Assembly: GCA_028276405.1 (NCBI GenBank)
Contig: JAPYWJ010000005.1
Location: forward strand, 1 to 64,000
Length of the DNA: 64,000 nucleotides
Direction: 5' to 3'
Origin: Hydrogenobacter sp.
GTDB taxonomy: Bacteria > Aquificota > Aquificia > Aquificales > Aquificaceae
A model generated the notes under the pieces. The model had not been told where the DNA came from and searched no databases. It saw only the letters and a list, made by a program, of their open reading frames with translations. Position numbers and translations under genes: made by a program. Every line of letters starts with the position of its first letter. The stretch's first letter is position 1. Below, in pieces: positions 52,186 to 61,076 of this stretch.

Positions 52186-53703
52186 TCAGTGTCTGAAGTG
52201 TCTTGTGTGTGTAAAAACCATACACATACTGTGCTCGTTTACCGCTTGGATGACCTCCTTGTCCCTTATAGACCCTCCAGGTTGTATTACAGCACTAATG
52301 CCCACAGTGTTAGCAAGGTCTATACTGTCCCGAAAGGGAAAAAACGCTTCTGATGCCAACACACTACCTTTGAGGTCAAAGCCCTGCCGGACAGCTCTTG
52401 ATATAGCACACCTTAGACTATCCACGCGGGAAACATTGCCTGAGCCTATACCCAAGGTTCTGCCTTCTTTTGCTATGACTACTGCGTTGGATTTAACATA
52501 TTTACAAACTTTCCAAGCAAAAAGCATATCTTCCATCTCTTCGTGCGTAGGATGTCTTTGGGAAACTACCTCTAACTTCTGATAGTCTATAGTGTCTTCT
52601 TCTTGAAGAAGGTATCCTCCGCTCACTTTCTTTATGTCAAAGGCATAAGAATATCCAAGAAACTGTATTAGTCTTAGATTTTTCTTTTTTGAGAGCACAT
52701 CAAGAGCATCCTGGGAGTATTCTGGAGCTACCACTACCTCAAGGAACATATCTGCGAGCTTACCTGCCAAAGTTTTATCCACTCTATCGTTGAAACCTAC
52801 TACCCCACCAAAAGAAGATTCTGGGTCTGTACTTATGGCTTTTTCAAAGGCAGAGGTCAAATTTTCTTCCAAGGCTACACCACACGGATTGCCATGCTTG
52901 ATTATAACGCACGCAGGTTTTTGAAACTCGCTTACCAATTTGGCACATGCATCCGCATCAAGGTAGTTGTTAAAAGACATTTCTTTTCCTTGAAGTACCT
53001 TTGATCTGATAATACCGAGGTTTTCTAAGGGATTTAGTAAGAGCCATCCCTTTTGATGAGGATTCTCTCCGTACCTTAAGGCATTTGCCAACCTGAAAGG
53101 AAGGGCAAAGTGTTCTGGAATTTGATTTATATCAAATATGGATGAAAAAGCTCTTGATATTAGAGCGTCGTAATAAGCGGTAAGAGAAAAAGCCTTGTAA
53201 GCTAAATACTTTCTGTCTTGAAAGCTCAAGTTTCCACTTTTGAGTTTGTCTGCCACCCATGAGTAGTCCTTAGGATCACAGACCACCACTACCCTGTAGA
53301 AGTTCTTAGCGGAAGCTCTAAGAAGCGTTGGTCCACCTATATCTATAAACTCCATAAGTTCCTGTTCTGTAAAATCTTGGTTTAGCTTATCTTCGAAGGG
53401 ATAAAGATTTACAACTACTACATCTATAGGCTTTATATTAAACTCGTCCATTTGAAGTGTATCTCCTTCTACCCAATCCCTGTAAAGTATGCCTGCGTGT
53501 ATGACTGGATGTAGAGTTTTTACCCTCCCACCCAATATTTCGGGAAAGCCTGTAAGTTCCTCCACCTTTGTAACTTTAAGCCCATGCTTAGCAAGAAGCT
53601 CGGCAGTACCGCCTGTTGATATAAGCTCGTAGCCAAGATCATCAAGCACTTTGGCAAACTCAAGAATACCCTCTTTGTTGTATACCGAGATCAAGGCTCT
53701 CAT
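52186..53703 (-). CDS. purH: Bifunctional AICAR formyltransferase/IMP cyclohydrolase
   Basis: The protein has 505 residues. It carries out the last two steps of IMP synthesis. The cyclohydrolase domain has LISTGGTAELLAKHG and GGRVKTLHPVIHAGIL; the transformylase domain has IKHGNPCGVAL and GSGNVSRVDSLRCAI and the C-terminal GGSIRDKEVI. Full length. It starts 4 bases after yajC and is probably in one operon with it. Confidence 0.96.
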   Translation of the reverse strand: MRALISVYNKEGILEFAKVLDDLGYELISTGGTAELLAKHGLKVTKVEELTGFPEILGGRVKTLHPVIHAGILYRDWVEGDTLQMDEFNIKPIDVVVVNLYPFEDKLNQDFTEQELMEFIDIGGPTLLRASAKNFYRVVVVCDPKDYSWVADKLKSGNLSFQDRKYLAYKAFSLTAYYDALISRAFSSIFDINQIPEHFALPFRLANALRYGENPHQKGWLLLNPLENLGIIRSKVLQGKEMSFNNYLDADACAKLVSEFQKPACVIIKHGNPCGVALEENLTSAFEKAISTDPESSFGGVVGFNDRVDKTLAGKLADMFLEVVVAPEYSQDALDVLSKKKNLRLIQFLGYSYAFDIKKVSGGYLLQEEDTIDYQKLEVVSQRHPTHEEMEDMLFAWKVCKYVKSNAVVIAKEGRTLGIGSGNVSRVDSLRCAISRAVRQGFDLKGSVLASEAFFPFRDSIDLANTVGISAVIQPGGSIRDKEVIQAVNEHSMCMVFTHTRHFRH

Positions 53704-53707
53704 ATCA

Positions 53708-54040
53708 CTATTTTTCTGTATTTTCCTCCTTGACTTTAGGTTGGTAGCTGACTATGGCATCCTTGGTGAAGGTGATTTTGGTGTTGGCATCCACTTTTAA
53801 AGTGATGGTGTCTTCTCCTATATCTACCACGGTGCCCCATATACCCCCGCTTGTTATCACCTTATCACCTTTTTTTAGCTGAGCAAGGAACTCTTGATGC
53901 TTTTTTCTTGCTTTCTGCTGGGGTCTTATTATAAGAAAGTAAAAAATAGCAAAGATGCCTATGAGAAATATGAGCTGAACAAAAAATGCCCCTGCAGGTC
54001 CTCCTTGTGCTGGTTGCTGTGCGTAAGCTATATCTATCAT
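53708..54040 (-). CDS. yajC: Preprotein translocase subunit YajC
   Basis: The protein has 110-113 residues with one membrane helix (FFVQLIFLIGIFAIFYFLII), the family motif RPQQKARKKHQEFLAQLKKG and GGIWGTVVDI. It works with SecDF at the translocon. ATG 54040 is used; another ATG is 9 bases upstream. Divergent from accD. Confidence 0.92.
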   Translation of the reverse strand: MIDIAYAQQPAQGGPAGAFFVQLIFLIGIFAIFYFLIIRPQQKARKKHQEFLAQLKKGDKVITSGGIWGTVVDIGEDTITLKVDANTKITFTKDAIVSYQPKVKEENTEK

Positions 54041-54082
54041 GTTATCCATTATAGCACAGCTAATGGTAAAATTAAGTTCTGT

Positions 54083-54931
54083 ATGGGAATACTTGACAGG
54101 TTCTTCAAGAAAAAAAAGGAAGAAAAGGAAAGCCTGTGGACCAAATGCCCTGAGTGTAAGACTATACTTTATATGCCGGAACTATCTGCAAACCTAAAGG
54201 TGTGTCCCAAATGTAACTACCACTTTCCCATGAGCGCAAAAGAACGCGTAGAATCCCTCTTAGATGAAAACGCACAACTACTCTTTGAGAACATCCTTCC
54301 TAAAGATCCACTGCGCTTTAAAGATACAAAACCTTACAAAGATAGGCTAAAACAGGCGCAAGAAGATACAGGTCTCAGTGAAGCCCTAGTGGTAGTGCGT
54401 GGAAATTTAAAAGACATACATGTGGTCCTTGCGGTTATGGACTTTAACTTCATAGGAGGGAGCATGGGTTCTGTAGTAGGAGAGCGTTTTTATAGAGCTT
54501 GCAAGCTGTGTGCCAACGAAGAATTACCCCTTATATCCGTGATCACTTCCGGTGGTGCAAGAATGCAAGAAGGTATCCTATCTCTCATGCAGATGGCTAA
54601 GACCTCCATAGGTGTAGGTTTTCTCAGAGAGAAGGGCGTTCCTTACATAACGGTGCTTACAGACCCTACCATGGGTGGTGTTTCCGCAAGTTTTGCTTTC
54701 TTAGGCGATGTTATCATGGCAGAGCCCAAGTCCCTCATAGGTTTTGCAGGTCCAAGGGTTATAGAACAAACTATAAAACAACAGCTTCCTGAGGGCTTTC
54801 AAAGGGCAGAATTTCTGTTAGAAAAGGGCATGATTGACATAGTAGTTCATAGAAAGGAGCTTAAAGACACCCTTTACAAGCTTTTGAGTATGGCAACCTA
54901 TTGGAAAAGGTTTAATCTGACGGCGCTTTAA
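54083..54931 (+). CDS. accD: Acetyl-CoA carboxylase carboxyltransferase subunit beta
   Basis: The protein has 282 residues. A four-cysteine zinc ribbon (CPECKTILY...CPKCNYHFP) near 22-44 and the carboxyltransferase core SGGARMQEGILSLMQMAKT and GGVSASFAFLGD are typical. It catalyses malonyl-CoA formation with AccA. The start at 54083 (MGILDRFFKK) is the family's; a longer in-frame extension overlaps yajC. It is convergent with the TetR gene (20-base overlap). Confidence 0.95.
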   Translation: MGILDRFFKKKKEEKESLWTKCPECKTILYMPELSANLKVCPKCNYHFPMSAKERVESLLDENAQLLFENILPKDPLRFKDTKPYKDRLKQAQEDTGLSEALVVVRGNLKDIHVVLAVMDFNFIGGSMGSVVGERFYRACKLCANEELPLISVITSGGARMQEGILSLMQMAKTSIGVGFLREKGVPYITVLTDPTMGGVSASFAFLGDVIMAEPKSLIGFAGPRVIEQTIKQQLPEGFQRAEFLLEKGMIDIVVHRKELKDTLYKLLSMATYWKRFNLTAL

Positions 54932-55520
54932 GAGCGTTCCATATGTTTTCTGCAACTTCCTCTAAGTATTCCATAAGAGGCTTGTCCAAAAGTCCTTCGT
55001 TGTGTAGAAATACCATTCCCCCTAAGGGACCCATTATGGTGGTAAAAGCAGGGAAAAAGCTTTGGTTTCTAAGCTGACCTTTTTCTACTCCATCGGAAAG
55101 AAGAACCATAACTTCAGTTATCACTTCACCTACACATGTAAAACCCTCACACCCTTCTTTGAACACCTTCCTGTTTACAAGAAAAACCCTTAAAAAGTAG
55201 TTTATCAGCTCAGGTTCAGTAAGTGCTATTTCAAAGAAAGCCTTAGTAAATTCGTAAATCTTCTCTTTAACTGGTATCTCCTTCTCGTTTACCTTTTTAA
55301 GTCTTTCTGCAACCCACCCAGATACAGTACTCATGATCTCCTTAGCCAACTCTTCCTTAGATTCAAAGTAGTTGTACAGATTTCCCACACTCATGCCAAG
55401 GGCTTGCGCAATGTCTGGTATGGTCGTGTTGTAATATCCCTTTTCAGAGAAGAGCTTGCAAGCAATCCTTATGATCTCAAGCCTCTTTTTCTCCTTAAGT
55501 ACGGCTTTACGCATCATCAT
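54912..55520 (-). CDS. TetR-family transcriptional regulator
   Basis: The protein has 202 residues. The N-terminal HTH (TTIPDIAQALGMSVGNLYNYFESKEEL, of which IAQALGMSVGNLYNYF is the core) is preceded by RIACKLFSEKGYY. The all-helical ligand domain follows. It is divergent from a dienelactone hydrolase gene with 27 bases between starts, so it probably regulates that gene and itself. Two more methionines at the start leave the exact start open by up to 2 codons. Confidence 0.9.
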   Translation of the reverse strand: MMMRKAVLKEKKRLEIIRIACKLFSEKGYYNTTIPDIAQALGMSVGNLYNYFESKEELAKEIMSTVSGWVAERLKKVNEKEIPVKEKIYEFTKAFFEIALTEPELINYFLRVFLVNRKVFKEGCEGFTCVGEVITEVMVLLSDGVEKGQLRNQSFFPAFTTIMGPLGGMVFLHNEGLLDKPLMEYLEEVAENIWNALKAPSD

Positions 55521-55526
55521 TATAAT
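55521..55526 (+). promoter_or_regulatory. -10 box for the dienelactone hydrolase operon
   Basis: TATAAT lies 21 bases before the ATG, next to the start of the TetR gene; GGAGGTGG follows at 55537-55544. TetR binding here would block both genes. Confidence 0.4.
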
Positions 55527-55547
55527 ATATGCTTAGGAGGTGGAAAG

Positions 55548-56252
55548 ATGGGCAGAGAGTTAACATTTACTAAAGATGGTGTTGAGGTAAGGGGATATCT
55601 TGCGGAACCTGAGCTTGTTAAAGGTCCTTTAGTTATAGTGATACACGAGTGGTGGGGACTTGTACCTCACATAAAAGATGTGTGCGACAGGTACGCGCAT
55701 GAAGGCTTTTTTGCCTTTGGTATAGACCTATACAGAGGGAAAACCGCGAACAATCCAGAAGACGCAGGAAAGCTTATGCAAGAGTTGTTTAAAGAGAGAT
55801 TTTCTGAAGCTTCTGCCATGATAAAGGCTTCTTTAGATTACTTTAAAGAGAATGACATAGGTTTTGTAGGAAGAGTGCAGGATTACAGGATAGGCATGAC
55901 AGGTTTTTGTTGTGGTGGGACATGCACTTGGTACTTTGGAGCACAGTTTCCAGAAGAGTTTCATGCCCTTGCTCCTTACTACGGACTTTATTCCATCGTA
56001 CCTATAGATTTTTCCAAAATTAAGGCACATGTCCTTGCAGTGCATGCAGGTAAAGATGCCTTTGTACCTATGAGCGAGGTGGTAAATGCTATAGAGGAGT
56101 GCAACAAACACCATGTTAAAGCTCAATTTCTCATTTACTGCGGTGTGGACCATGCCTTCTTTAACGATACGAGACCAGAGGTCTATCACGAAGAGTACGC
56201 AGTAGATGTGTGGAACAAAACAGTTGAATTCATGAAGAGATACCTAACATGA
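55548..56252 (+). CDS. Dienelactone hydrolase-family protein
   Basis: The protein has 234 residues with an alpha/beta hydrolase fold. The nucleophile elbow is GMTGFCCGGT with a cysteine nucleophile, the acid is in HAGKDAFVP and the histidine in GVDHAFFND. Dienelactone hydrolases open lactones in aromatic degradation; in autotrophs the natural substrate is unknown. Start fixed by GGAGGTGG 4-11 bases upstream. It overlaps cstA by 4 bases, which suggests linked regulation by the TetR protein. Confidence 0.88.
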   Translation: MGRELTFTKDGVEVRGYLAEPELVKGPLVIVIHEWWGLVPHIKDVCDRYAHEGFFAFGIDLYRGKTANNPEDAGKLMQELFKERFSEASAMIKASLDYFKENDIGFVGRVQDYRIGMTGFCCGGTCTWYFGAQFPEEFHALAPYYGLYSIVPIDFSKIKAHVLAVHAGKDAFVPMSEVVNAIEECNKHHVKAQFLIYCGVDHAFFNDTRPEVYHEEYAVDVWNKTVEFMKRYLT

Positions 56253-58270
56253 AGCTTAAAGATTATCTGCTGCTAGCTTTAGTTTCTCTTGCAGGTTCTT
56301 TTGCCTTCGGTGTTATTGCTCTGAGCAGGGGTGAGCGCATAGGAGCTTTGTGGATACTGATAGCTGCCTTTTGCATATACTTCATAGGTTATAGGTTTTA
56401 CAGCTATTTCATAGCTTACAAAGTTTTTGAGATAAACGACCAGAACATAACTCCTGCTCACAGATACTACAACAAATTGGACTATGTGCCCACAAACAGG
56501 TGGGTGCTTTTTGGACATCACTTTGCATCCATATCAGGTGCCGGACCTTTGATAGGACCCGTGCTCGCTGCGCAGATGGGATATTTGCCAGGGACCCTGT
56601 GGATTCTCATAGGTGCAGTGCTTGCAGGATGCGTTCAGGATATGGTGATACTCATAATCTCCATGCGCAAAGGCGGTAGGAGTTTGGGTAGTATAGTTAG
56701 AGAAGAGCTTGGCAACATGGGTGGCATAGTTTCCCTTGTAGTCATATACACTATCCTTACCATACTGCTTGCGGTTTTAGCCCTTGTTGTGGTCAAAGCC
56801 CTTGCCCAAAGCCCATGGGGAACTTTTTCCGTTTTTATGACCATACCCATAGCTACACTTATGGGTGTGTACATGTGGCACATAAAACCCGGCGCTGTAA
56901 TTCAAGCTTCTGTATTTGGGGTGGTAGCTCTTTTACTTTCCCTTTATGTGGGAAGGATTATCGCTCTAAACCCATCTACAGCTAAGTTCTTTACCCTCTC
57001 TGAACCTCAGCTTGCTGTAGCTCTTATGATTTACGGATTTTTTGCATCAGTCCTTCCCGTATGGCTGCTCTTAGCACCAAGAGATTATCTGAGCACCTTT
57101 TTAAAACTTGGCACTGTGCTGTTTATAGCTTTTGGCGTACTTGCAGTAAACCCTGAGATAAAGATGCCAGCCATAACTCATTTTGCCCTCACCGGTTCGG
57201 GACCAGTACTCAAGGGGGATCTTTTTCCCTTTCTCTTCATAACCATAGCGTGTGGTGCTGTCTCTGGCTTTCATTCTCTTATATCTTCAGGCACATCTCC
57301 CAAGCTTATAGACAAGGAAAGTCATGTGCGACTTGTAGGTTATGGTAGTATGATTGGTGAGTCTCTTGTTGCCATCATGGCTATGATAGCAGCTGTTTCT
57401 ATGGATCCGGGCATATACTTTGCTATAAATAGCCCGGCTGCTGAGATAGGAAAAACAGTTTTTTCTGCAGCTCAGAAGATATCCTCATGGGGTTTTTACA
57501 TAACACCTCAAGAACTTGAAAACTTGGCACACATGGTAGAAGAGAAGAGCATACTCTCAAGAACAGGTGGTGCACCTGCTTTTGCCATCGGCATGGCTCT
57601 TATCTTTGCCCAAATTACTGGAAATGCTCTTCTATCCTTTTGGTACCACTTTGCCATACTCTTTGAAGCGGTATTTATCCTTACTACAATAGATGCAGGG
57701 ACAAGGGTAGGAAGGTACATACTGCAGGATCTTCTTGGAACTTTTTCATCTTACTTTAGGAACTACGGAAACCTAAAGGTTAACTTGCTCACAAGTTTGC
57801 TGACGGTGGCAAGTTGGGGATACTTTCTGTATGCAGGTGTTATAGATCCGTACGGAGGTATAAAAACCCTCTGGCCCCTTTTTGGTATAGCAAACCAGCT
57901 ACTTGCTACCTTGGCGCTCACCGTTGCAACTGTTTATCTTGTGAACTCAGGAAAGGCAAAATACATGTGGGTTACAGGTCTTCCCGCTCTTGTTGTGTCC
58001 ATAAACACCATAACCGCTGGTCTGCAAAAGGTGTTTCATCCAGATAAAGACATAGGTTTTTTGGCACACGCCCAGTGGCTTTCGGAAAAATTAAAGCAAG
58101 GTGTTCTTCCATCTTCCATACCTTCAACTGAGGTGGCTCAAAGAGTTATATGGGGGGACTATCTAAACGCAGGTCTTGCAAGCTTATACATAGTGTTGGT
58201 GTCCCTCATAATACTTAACTCTGTGTATGTAATGTTTAAAAGGGTAAAATACAGAGAGGTTCCAGTTTGA
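56249..58270 (+). CDS. cstA: Carbon starvation protein A (peptide/pyruvate transporter)
   Basis: The protein has 673 residues with about 16-18 membrane helices. The CstA motifs GHHFASISGAGPLIGPVLAA and SGFHSLISSGTSPKLI are clear. CstA and BtsT-type carriers take up pyruvate or peptides. In a chemolithoautotroph it may scavenge organic acids. It is coupled to the hydrolase upstream and to hisG downstream by 4-base overlaps. Confidence 0.94.
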   Translation: MKLKDYLLLALVSLAGSFAFGVIALSRGERIGALWILIAAFCIYFIGYRFYSYFIAYKVFEINDQNITPAHRYYNKLDYVPTNRWVLFGHHFASISGAGPLIGPVLAAQMGYLPGTLWILIGAVLAGCVQDMVILIISMRKGGRSLGSIVREELGNMGGIVSLVVIYTILTILLAVLALVVVKALAQSPWGTFSVFMTIPIATLMGVYMWHIKPGAVIQASVFGVVALLLSLYVGRIIALNPSTAKFFTLSEPQLAVALMIYGFFASVLPVWLLLAPRDYLSTFLKLGTVLFIAFGVLAVNPEIKMPAITHFALTGSGPVLKGDLFPFLFITIACGAVSGFHSLISSGTSPKLIDKESHVRLVGYGSMIGESLVAIMAMIAAVSMDPGIYFAINSPAAEIGKTVFSAAQKISSWGFYITPQELENLAHMVEEKSILSRTGGAPAFAIGMALIFAQITGNALLSFWYHFAILFEAVFILTTIDAGTRVGRYILQDLLGTFSSYFRNYGNLKVNLLTSLLTVASWGYFLYAGVIDPYGGIKTLWPLFGIANQLLATLALTVATVYLVNSGKAKYMWVTGLPALVVSINTITAGLQKVFHPDKDIGFLAHAQWLSEKLKQGVLPSSIPSTEVAQRVIWGDYLNAGLASLYIVLVSLIILNSVYVMFKRVKYREVPV

Positions 58271-58875
58271 GTCTTACCATAGCCCTTCCAAAAGGCAGAC
58301 TTTTTGAGGAAAGTGTGGAGCTTTTATTAAAAAAGGGGATTATCTCAAAACCCATCAAAGAGGGGAGAAAGCTTCTTGTGGAATGCCATCCTTTTAAATT
58401 TCTTCTCGTAAAACCCGCAGATGTGCCCGTTTATGTGGAAAATGGTGTAGCAGACCTTGGAATAGCAGGCTACGATGTGCTGTTAGAAAGAGAACCTAAC
58501 CTTTACACTCTTCTTGATTTGGGTATAGGCTTTTGTAGAATAGTTGTGGCAGGCAAAGAAGAAAGTAAAGATAAATATTTCAAAGAAACTTACATAAAAG
58601 TTGCTACTAAGTATCCCAGAATTGCCCAAAGTTTTTTCTCTAAAATGGGTATAAAGAGTAAAATTCTATACCTAAGTGGGTCTGTAGAACTTGCTCCCAC
58701 CATAGGGCTTGCAGATTATATTCTTGACATAGTTCAAACGGGGAGAACCCTCAAAGAAAACAACTTAGTAATCATAGAAGAAGTAGCTAATTCCACCGCA
58801 AGGCTTGTGTGCAATAAAGCCAGCTACAGGAACAAACACAAACAAGTTTTAGAGTTTTTCAACAAATTAAAGTAG
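58267..58875 (+). CDS. hisG: ATP phosphoribosyltransferase, short form
   Basis: The protein has 202 residues; TTG start overlapping the cstA stop (TTGA). First step of histidine synthesis. ALPKGRLFEESVELL and GIAGYDVLLERE at the start, and the PRPP loop DYILDIVQTGRTLKEN, are visible. The short form lacks the C-terminal regulatory domain and normally needs HisZ, not seen here. The 3' end overlaps the 214-residue hypothetical gene by 17 bases. Confidence 0.94.
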   Translation: MSLTIALPKGRLFEESVELLLKKGIISKPIKEGRKLLVECHPFKFLLVKPADVPVYVENGVADLGIAGYDVLLEREPNLYTLLDLGIGFCRIVVAGKEESKDKYFKETYIKVATKYPRIAQSFFSKMGIKSKILYLSGSVELAPTIGLADYILDIVQTGRTLKENNLVIIEEVANSTARLVCNKASYRNKHKQVLEFFNKLK

Positions 58876-59503
58876 GCTTATCTACGGGAGGTAATAACAG
58901 ATCACCGTCTTTTAGTTTGATGGGTTTGGTAATAAGCTCCTGTATAAACCTCAGCTTGTCCTCAAGATTTTGTAGATTAACACCGCAAGTTTGTGCCAAC
59001 TGTTCCATATCTGGTGCATAACCTTTTACCTTAGCTATCTCTCTAGTTATAACATAAAGCTTGCTATCCACTTCAGGATATATGTCCTTTATGTATGTAA
59101 CCACATCGTAAGAATAAACCACTATCCTTGGATACTTAGCCATTTCCTTTACCATGTTTTCAAGATGTAGATGGTCAAATACGACTGGGTTAGAATCTTT
59201 TGGTAGAAGTCCCGCAAAAAGCTTATCATCTTCAAATTGTGCATGATAGATAACATAGTTTTCTGGTATCACTTCCCATCCATACTCCATGGCATTGCTC
59301 AAAAAGGCTCCCATGGCTTCCTCTTTGCTCTGAAATATACCCACAAGTTTTTGGAAATCTTCATCTGGAACCTCCACAACCGCTATGTAGCAATTTTCGT
59401 AAGGCATCACCTTGGTAGTATATGTAAGTTCTTCCCAATTTTTGAAAAACTCCAGCTTTTGAGCATTTTCTTCTGGCTTTTGCAAAACTGTCTGTATCTT
59501 CAT
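58859..59503 (-). CDS. Hypothetical protein, 214 residues
   Basis: A soluble acidic protein. An N-terminal alpha/beta part (YENCYIAVVEVPDEDFQKLV) is followed by a helix-rich C-terminal half ending in KLKDGDLLLPPVDKPTLIC. No motif or known family is recognised. Its start overlaps the holB stop by 4 bases (ATGA), so it is translationally coupled to a clamp-loader gene. Conserved linkage would be needed to infer a replication role. Confidence 0.6.
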   Translation of the reverse strand: MKIQTVLQKPEENAQKLEFFKNWEELTYTTKVMPYENCYIAVVEVPDEDFQKLVGIFQSKEEAMGAFLSNAMEYGWEVIPENYVIYHAQFEDDKLFAGLLPKDSNPVVFDHLHLENMVKEMAKYPRIVVYSYDVVTYIKDIYPEVDSKLYVITREIAKVKGYAPDMEQLAQTCGVNLQNLEDKLRFIQELITKPIKLKDGDLLLPPVDKPTLIC

Positions 59504-60438
59504 TTTTTAACCTCCGTTAAAGATATGTTCACACAAAAGAGAAACAAGCTCAGCTTCACACCTCTCTTTAAATTATCTAGTACAAAAGCGATCCTGTCAA
59601 TAATAGGCTCATAAAATTCCCACTTTTCCTTGTCTTGTAATAGCTTTTTATGTAGCATGGTCCCAAGTACTTCAAGGAAGAGCTTCTGGTCATCATAATC
59701 CATCTTTTCCACCTGAGAAGATGCACTGTAAAGTTCAAGAGCTGAACCAGAAAGCACCAACTTTGCCAACTTTATAATGTGTGTCTTGTGCAAAAGCTCA
59801 CTAGCCTTTGTGATGCTACCTTCACAAAGCTCAAGTATCTCTTCGTCCCTTATACCTGTTATGTTCTTTATATCTTCCCTTGAAAGTTCCCTAAACTCCA
59901 CCAGATAGCAACGCGACCTTACTGTGGACAGTATATTATCAAGATTGTTAGCAACTAAAATAAAGTGCGTGTCTTGAGGTGGCTCTTCTAAGGTTTTAAG
60001 TAAGGCATTCTGAGAGTAAGGGTTCATACTTTCTGCTGGTGCAATCAGAACAACTTTCTTATTTGACAAAGCAGGTTTTAGGTTCAAAAAGTCTCTAACT
60101 CCCCTTACCTGATCTATCTTTATCTCATCCTTTTCGGGCCGAAGGTATATAAAGTCCGGATGCTCTCCCTGAAGATAAAGGAAAACTTTCTTACCAGCTT
60201 CCTTGTCTGAATACACTTGTAATTGTTCTACGGGAGTTTGGTTAAACTGATTCATACGGTTGCAAGATGGACATGTATTACACGCAGGGAAAGTGCCTTT
60301 CAGACACAGCAGGGCTTTAGCCAAATCGAAGGCTTTTGTTTTTTTCCCTATACCTTCCTTGCCGTAAAACAAAAGAGCTTGTGGGACCCTTTTGAGCCTG
60401 TACATGCGTTCAAGAAGCGTATTTATTTTGTCATGCAT
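59500..60438 (-). CDS. holB: DNA polymerase III delta' subunit (clamp loader)
   Basis: The protein has 312 residues of the AAA+ clamp-loader type. The degenerate P-loop FYGKEGIGKKTKAFDLAKAL, a zinc module CNTCPSC, the sensor-like ALLKTLEEPPQDTHFILVAN and the SRC motif (VRSRCYLVEF) are characteristic. It could be called a gamma/tau relative, but the altered P-loop and length fit delta'. It is preceded by smpB (19 bases). Confidence 0.85.
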   Translation of the reverse strand: MHDKINTLLERMYRLKRVPQALLFYGKEGIGKKTKAFDLAKALLCLKGTFPACNTCPSCNRMNQFNQTPVEQLQVYSDKEAGKKVFLYLQGEHPDFIYLRPEKDEIKIDQVRGVRDFLNLKPALSNKKVVLIAPAESMNPYSQNALLKTLEEPPQDTHFILVANNLDNILSTVRSRCYLVEFRELSREDIKNITGIRDEEILELCEGSITKASELLHKTHIIKLAKLVLSGSALELYSASSQVEKMDYDDQKLFLEVLGTMLHKKLLQDKEKWEFYEPIIDRIAFVLDNLKRGVKLSLFLFCVNISLTEVKK

Positions 60439-60457
60439 AGATCTATATTGTAAAAGG

Positions 60458-60928
60458 TCAGAGCTTGAGCTTTCCGCTTTTTAGCTCCCTCTCTAACTGT
60501 CTTCTGAGGTCCTTTTCTCTGAGTTCTTGTCTTCTATCGTATGACTTTTTACCTTTGGCTAAGGCTATTTCTACTTTGACTTTGTTGTTTTTAAAGTATA
60601 TGGATAAAGGTATGAGAGTGTATCCTTTCTCTTGGACTTTTCCCATAAGCCTGAGTATCTCCCGCTTGTGAAGTAAAAGTTTTCTCTTCCTGGATGGGTC
60701 TGGAGGTTTTATAGTGGCGTGTTTGTATGATGCTATATACAGATTGTAAAGCCAAGCTTCTCCTTTCTCTATCCTTATGAAACTGTCTTTAAAGGAAACA
60801 GTTTGTTTGTTCCTTAAAGCTTTTACCTCTGAACCTTCAAGCACTATACCCGCTTCGTAAGATTCTATTATCTCATAATCTGCCTTTGCCTCTTTATTTA
60901 CCGCTATTGTGTATTTACCACCTGACAT
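60458..60928 (-). CDS. smpB: SsrA-binding protein
   Basis: The protein has 156 residues. It binds tmRNA and brings it to stalled ribosomes. The EAGIVLEGSEVKALRNKQTV and LLLHKREILRLMGKVQEKGY segments are diagnostic; the basic tail (RRQLERELKSGKLKL) enters the mRNA channel. No tmRNA gene is seen in the window. Confidence 0.95.
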   Translation of the reverse strand: MSGGKYTIAVNKEAKADYEIIESYEAGIVLEGSEVKALRNKQTVSFKDSFIRIEKGEAWLYNLYIASYKHATIKPPDPSRKRKLLLHKREILRLMGKVQEKGYTLIPLSIYFKNNKVKVEIALAKGKKSYDRRQELREKDLRRQLERELKSGKLKL

Positions 60929-60935
60929 TTCAGCA

Positions 60936-61076
60936 CTACAATAAATATAATACCTTCTTTTTTCTGGAGAGGAATAAAAAAGGTGTTTGGAGATACTCCT
61001 CTGCCTTTACAACTCCACCGTATTTTTCTCTGTATGCTTCTAACTCTTTTAGCTTACACGAGAAGTCTTTCGTCAA
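60936..61076 (-). CDS. Possible small ORF between comM and smpB
   Basis: From a TTG inside the comM 3' end, a 46-codon frame (LTKDFSCKLKELEAYREKYG...) continues to a TAG just before smpB. It is rich in K and E, like a short helix pair, and fills the only gap between two closely packed genes. There is no good ribosome binding site, and the start codon is a guess. It may be a real small protein or only chance. Confidence 0.25.
   Translation of the reverse strand: MTKDFSCKLKELEAYREKYGGVVKAEEYLQTPFLFLSRKKKVLYLL

Noticed and set aside
53894-54082. N-terminal extension of accD overlapping yajC
   Set aside because: The extension is antisense yajC sequence; AccD proteins begin at MGILDRF-like sequence just before the zinc ribbon.
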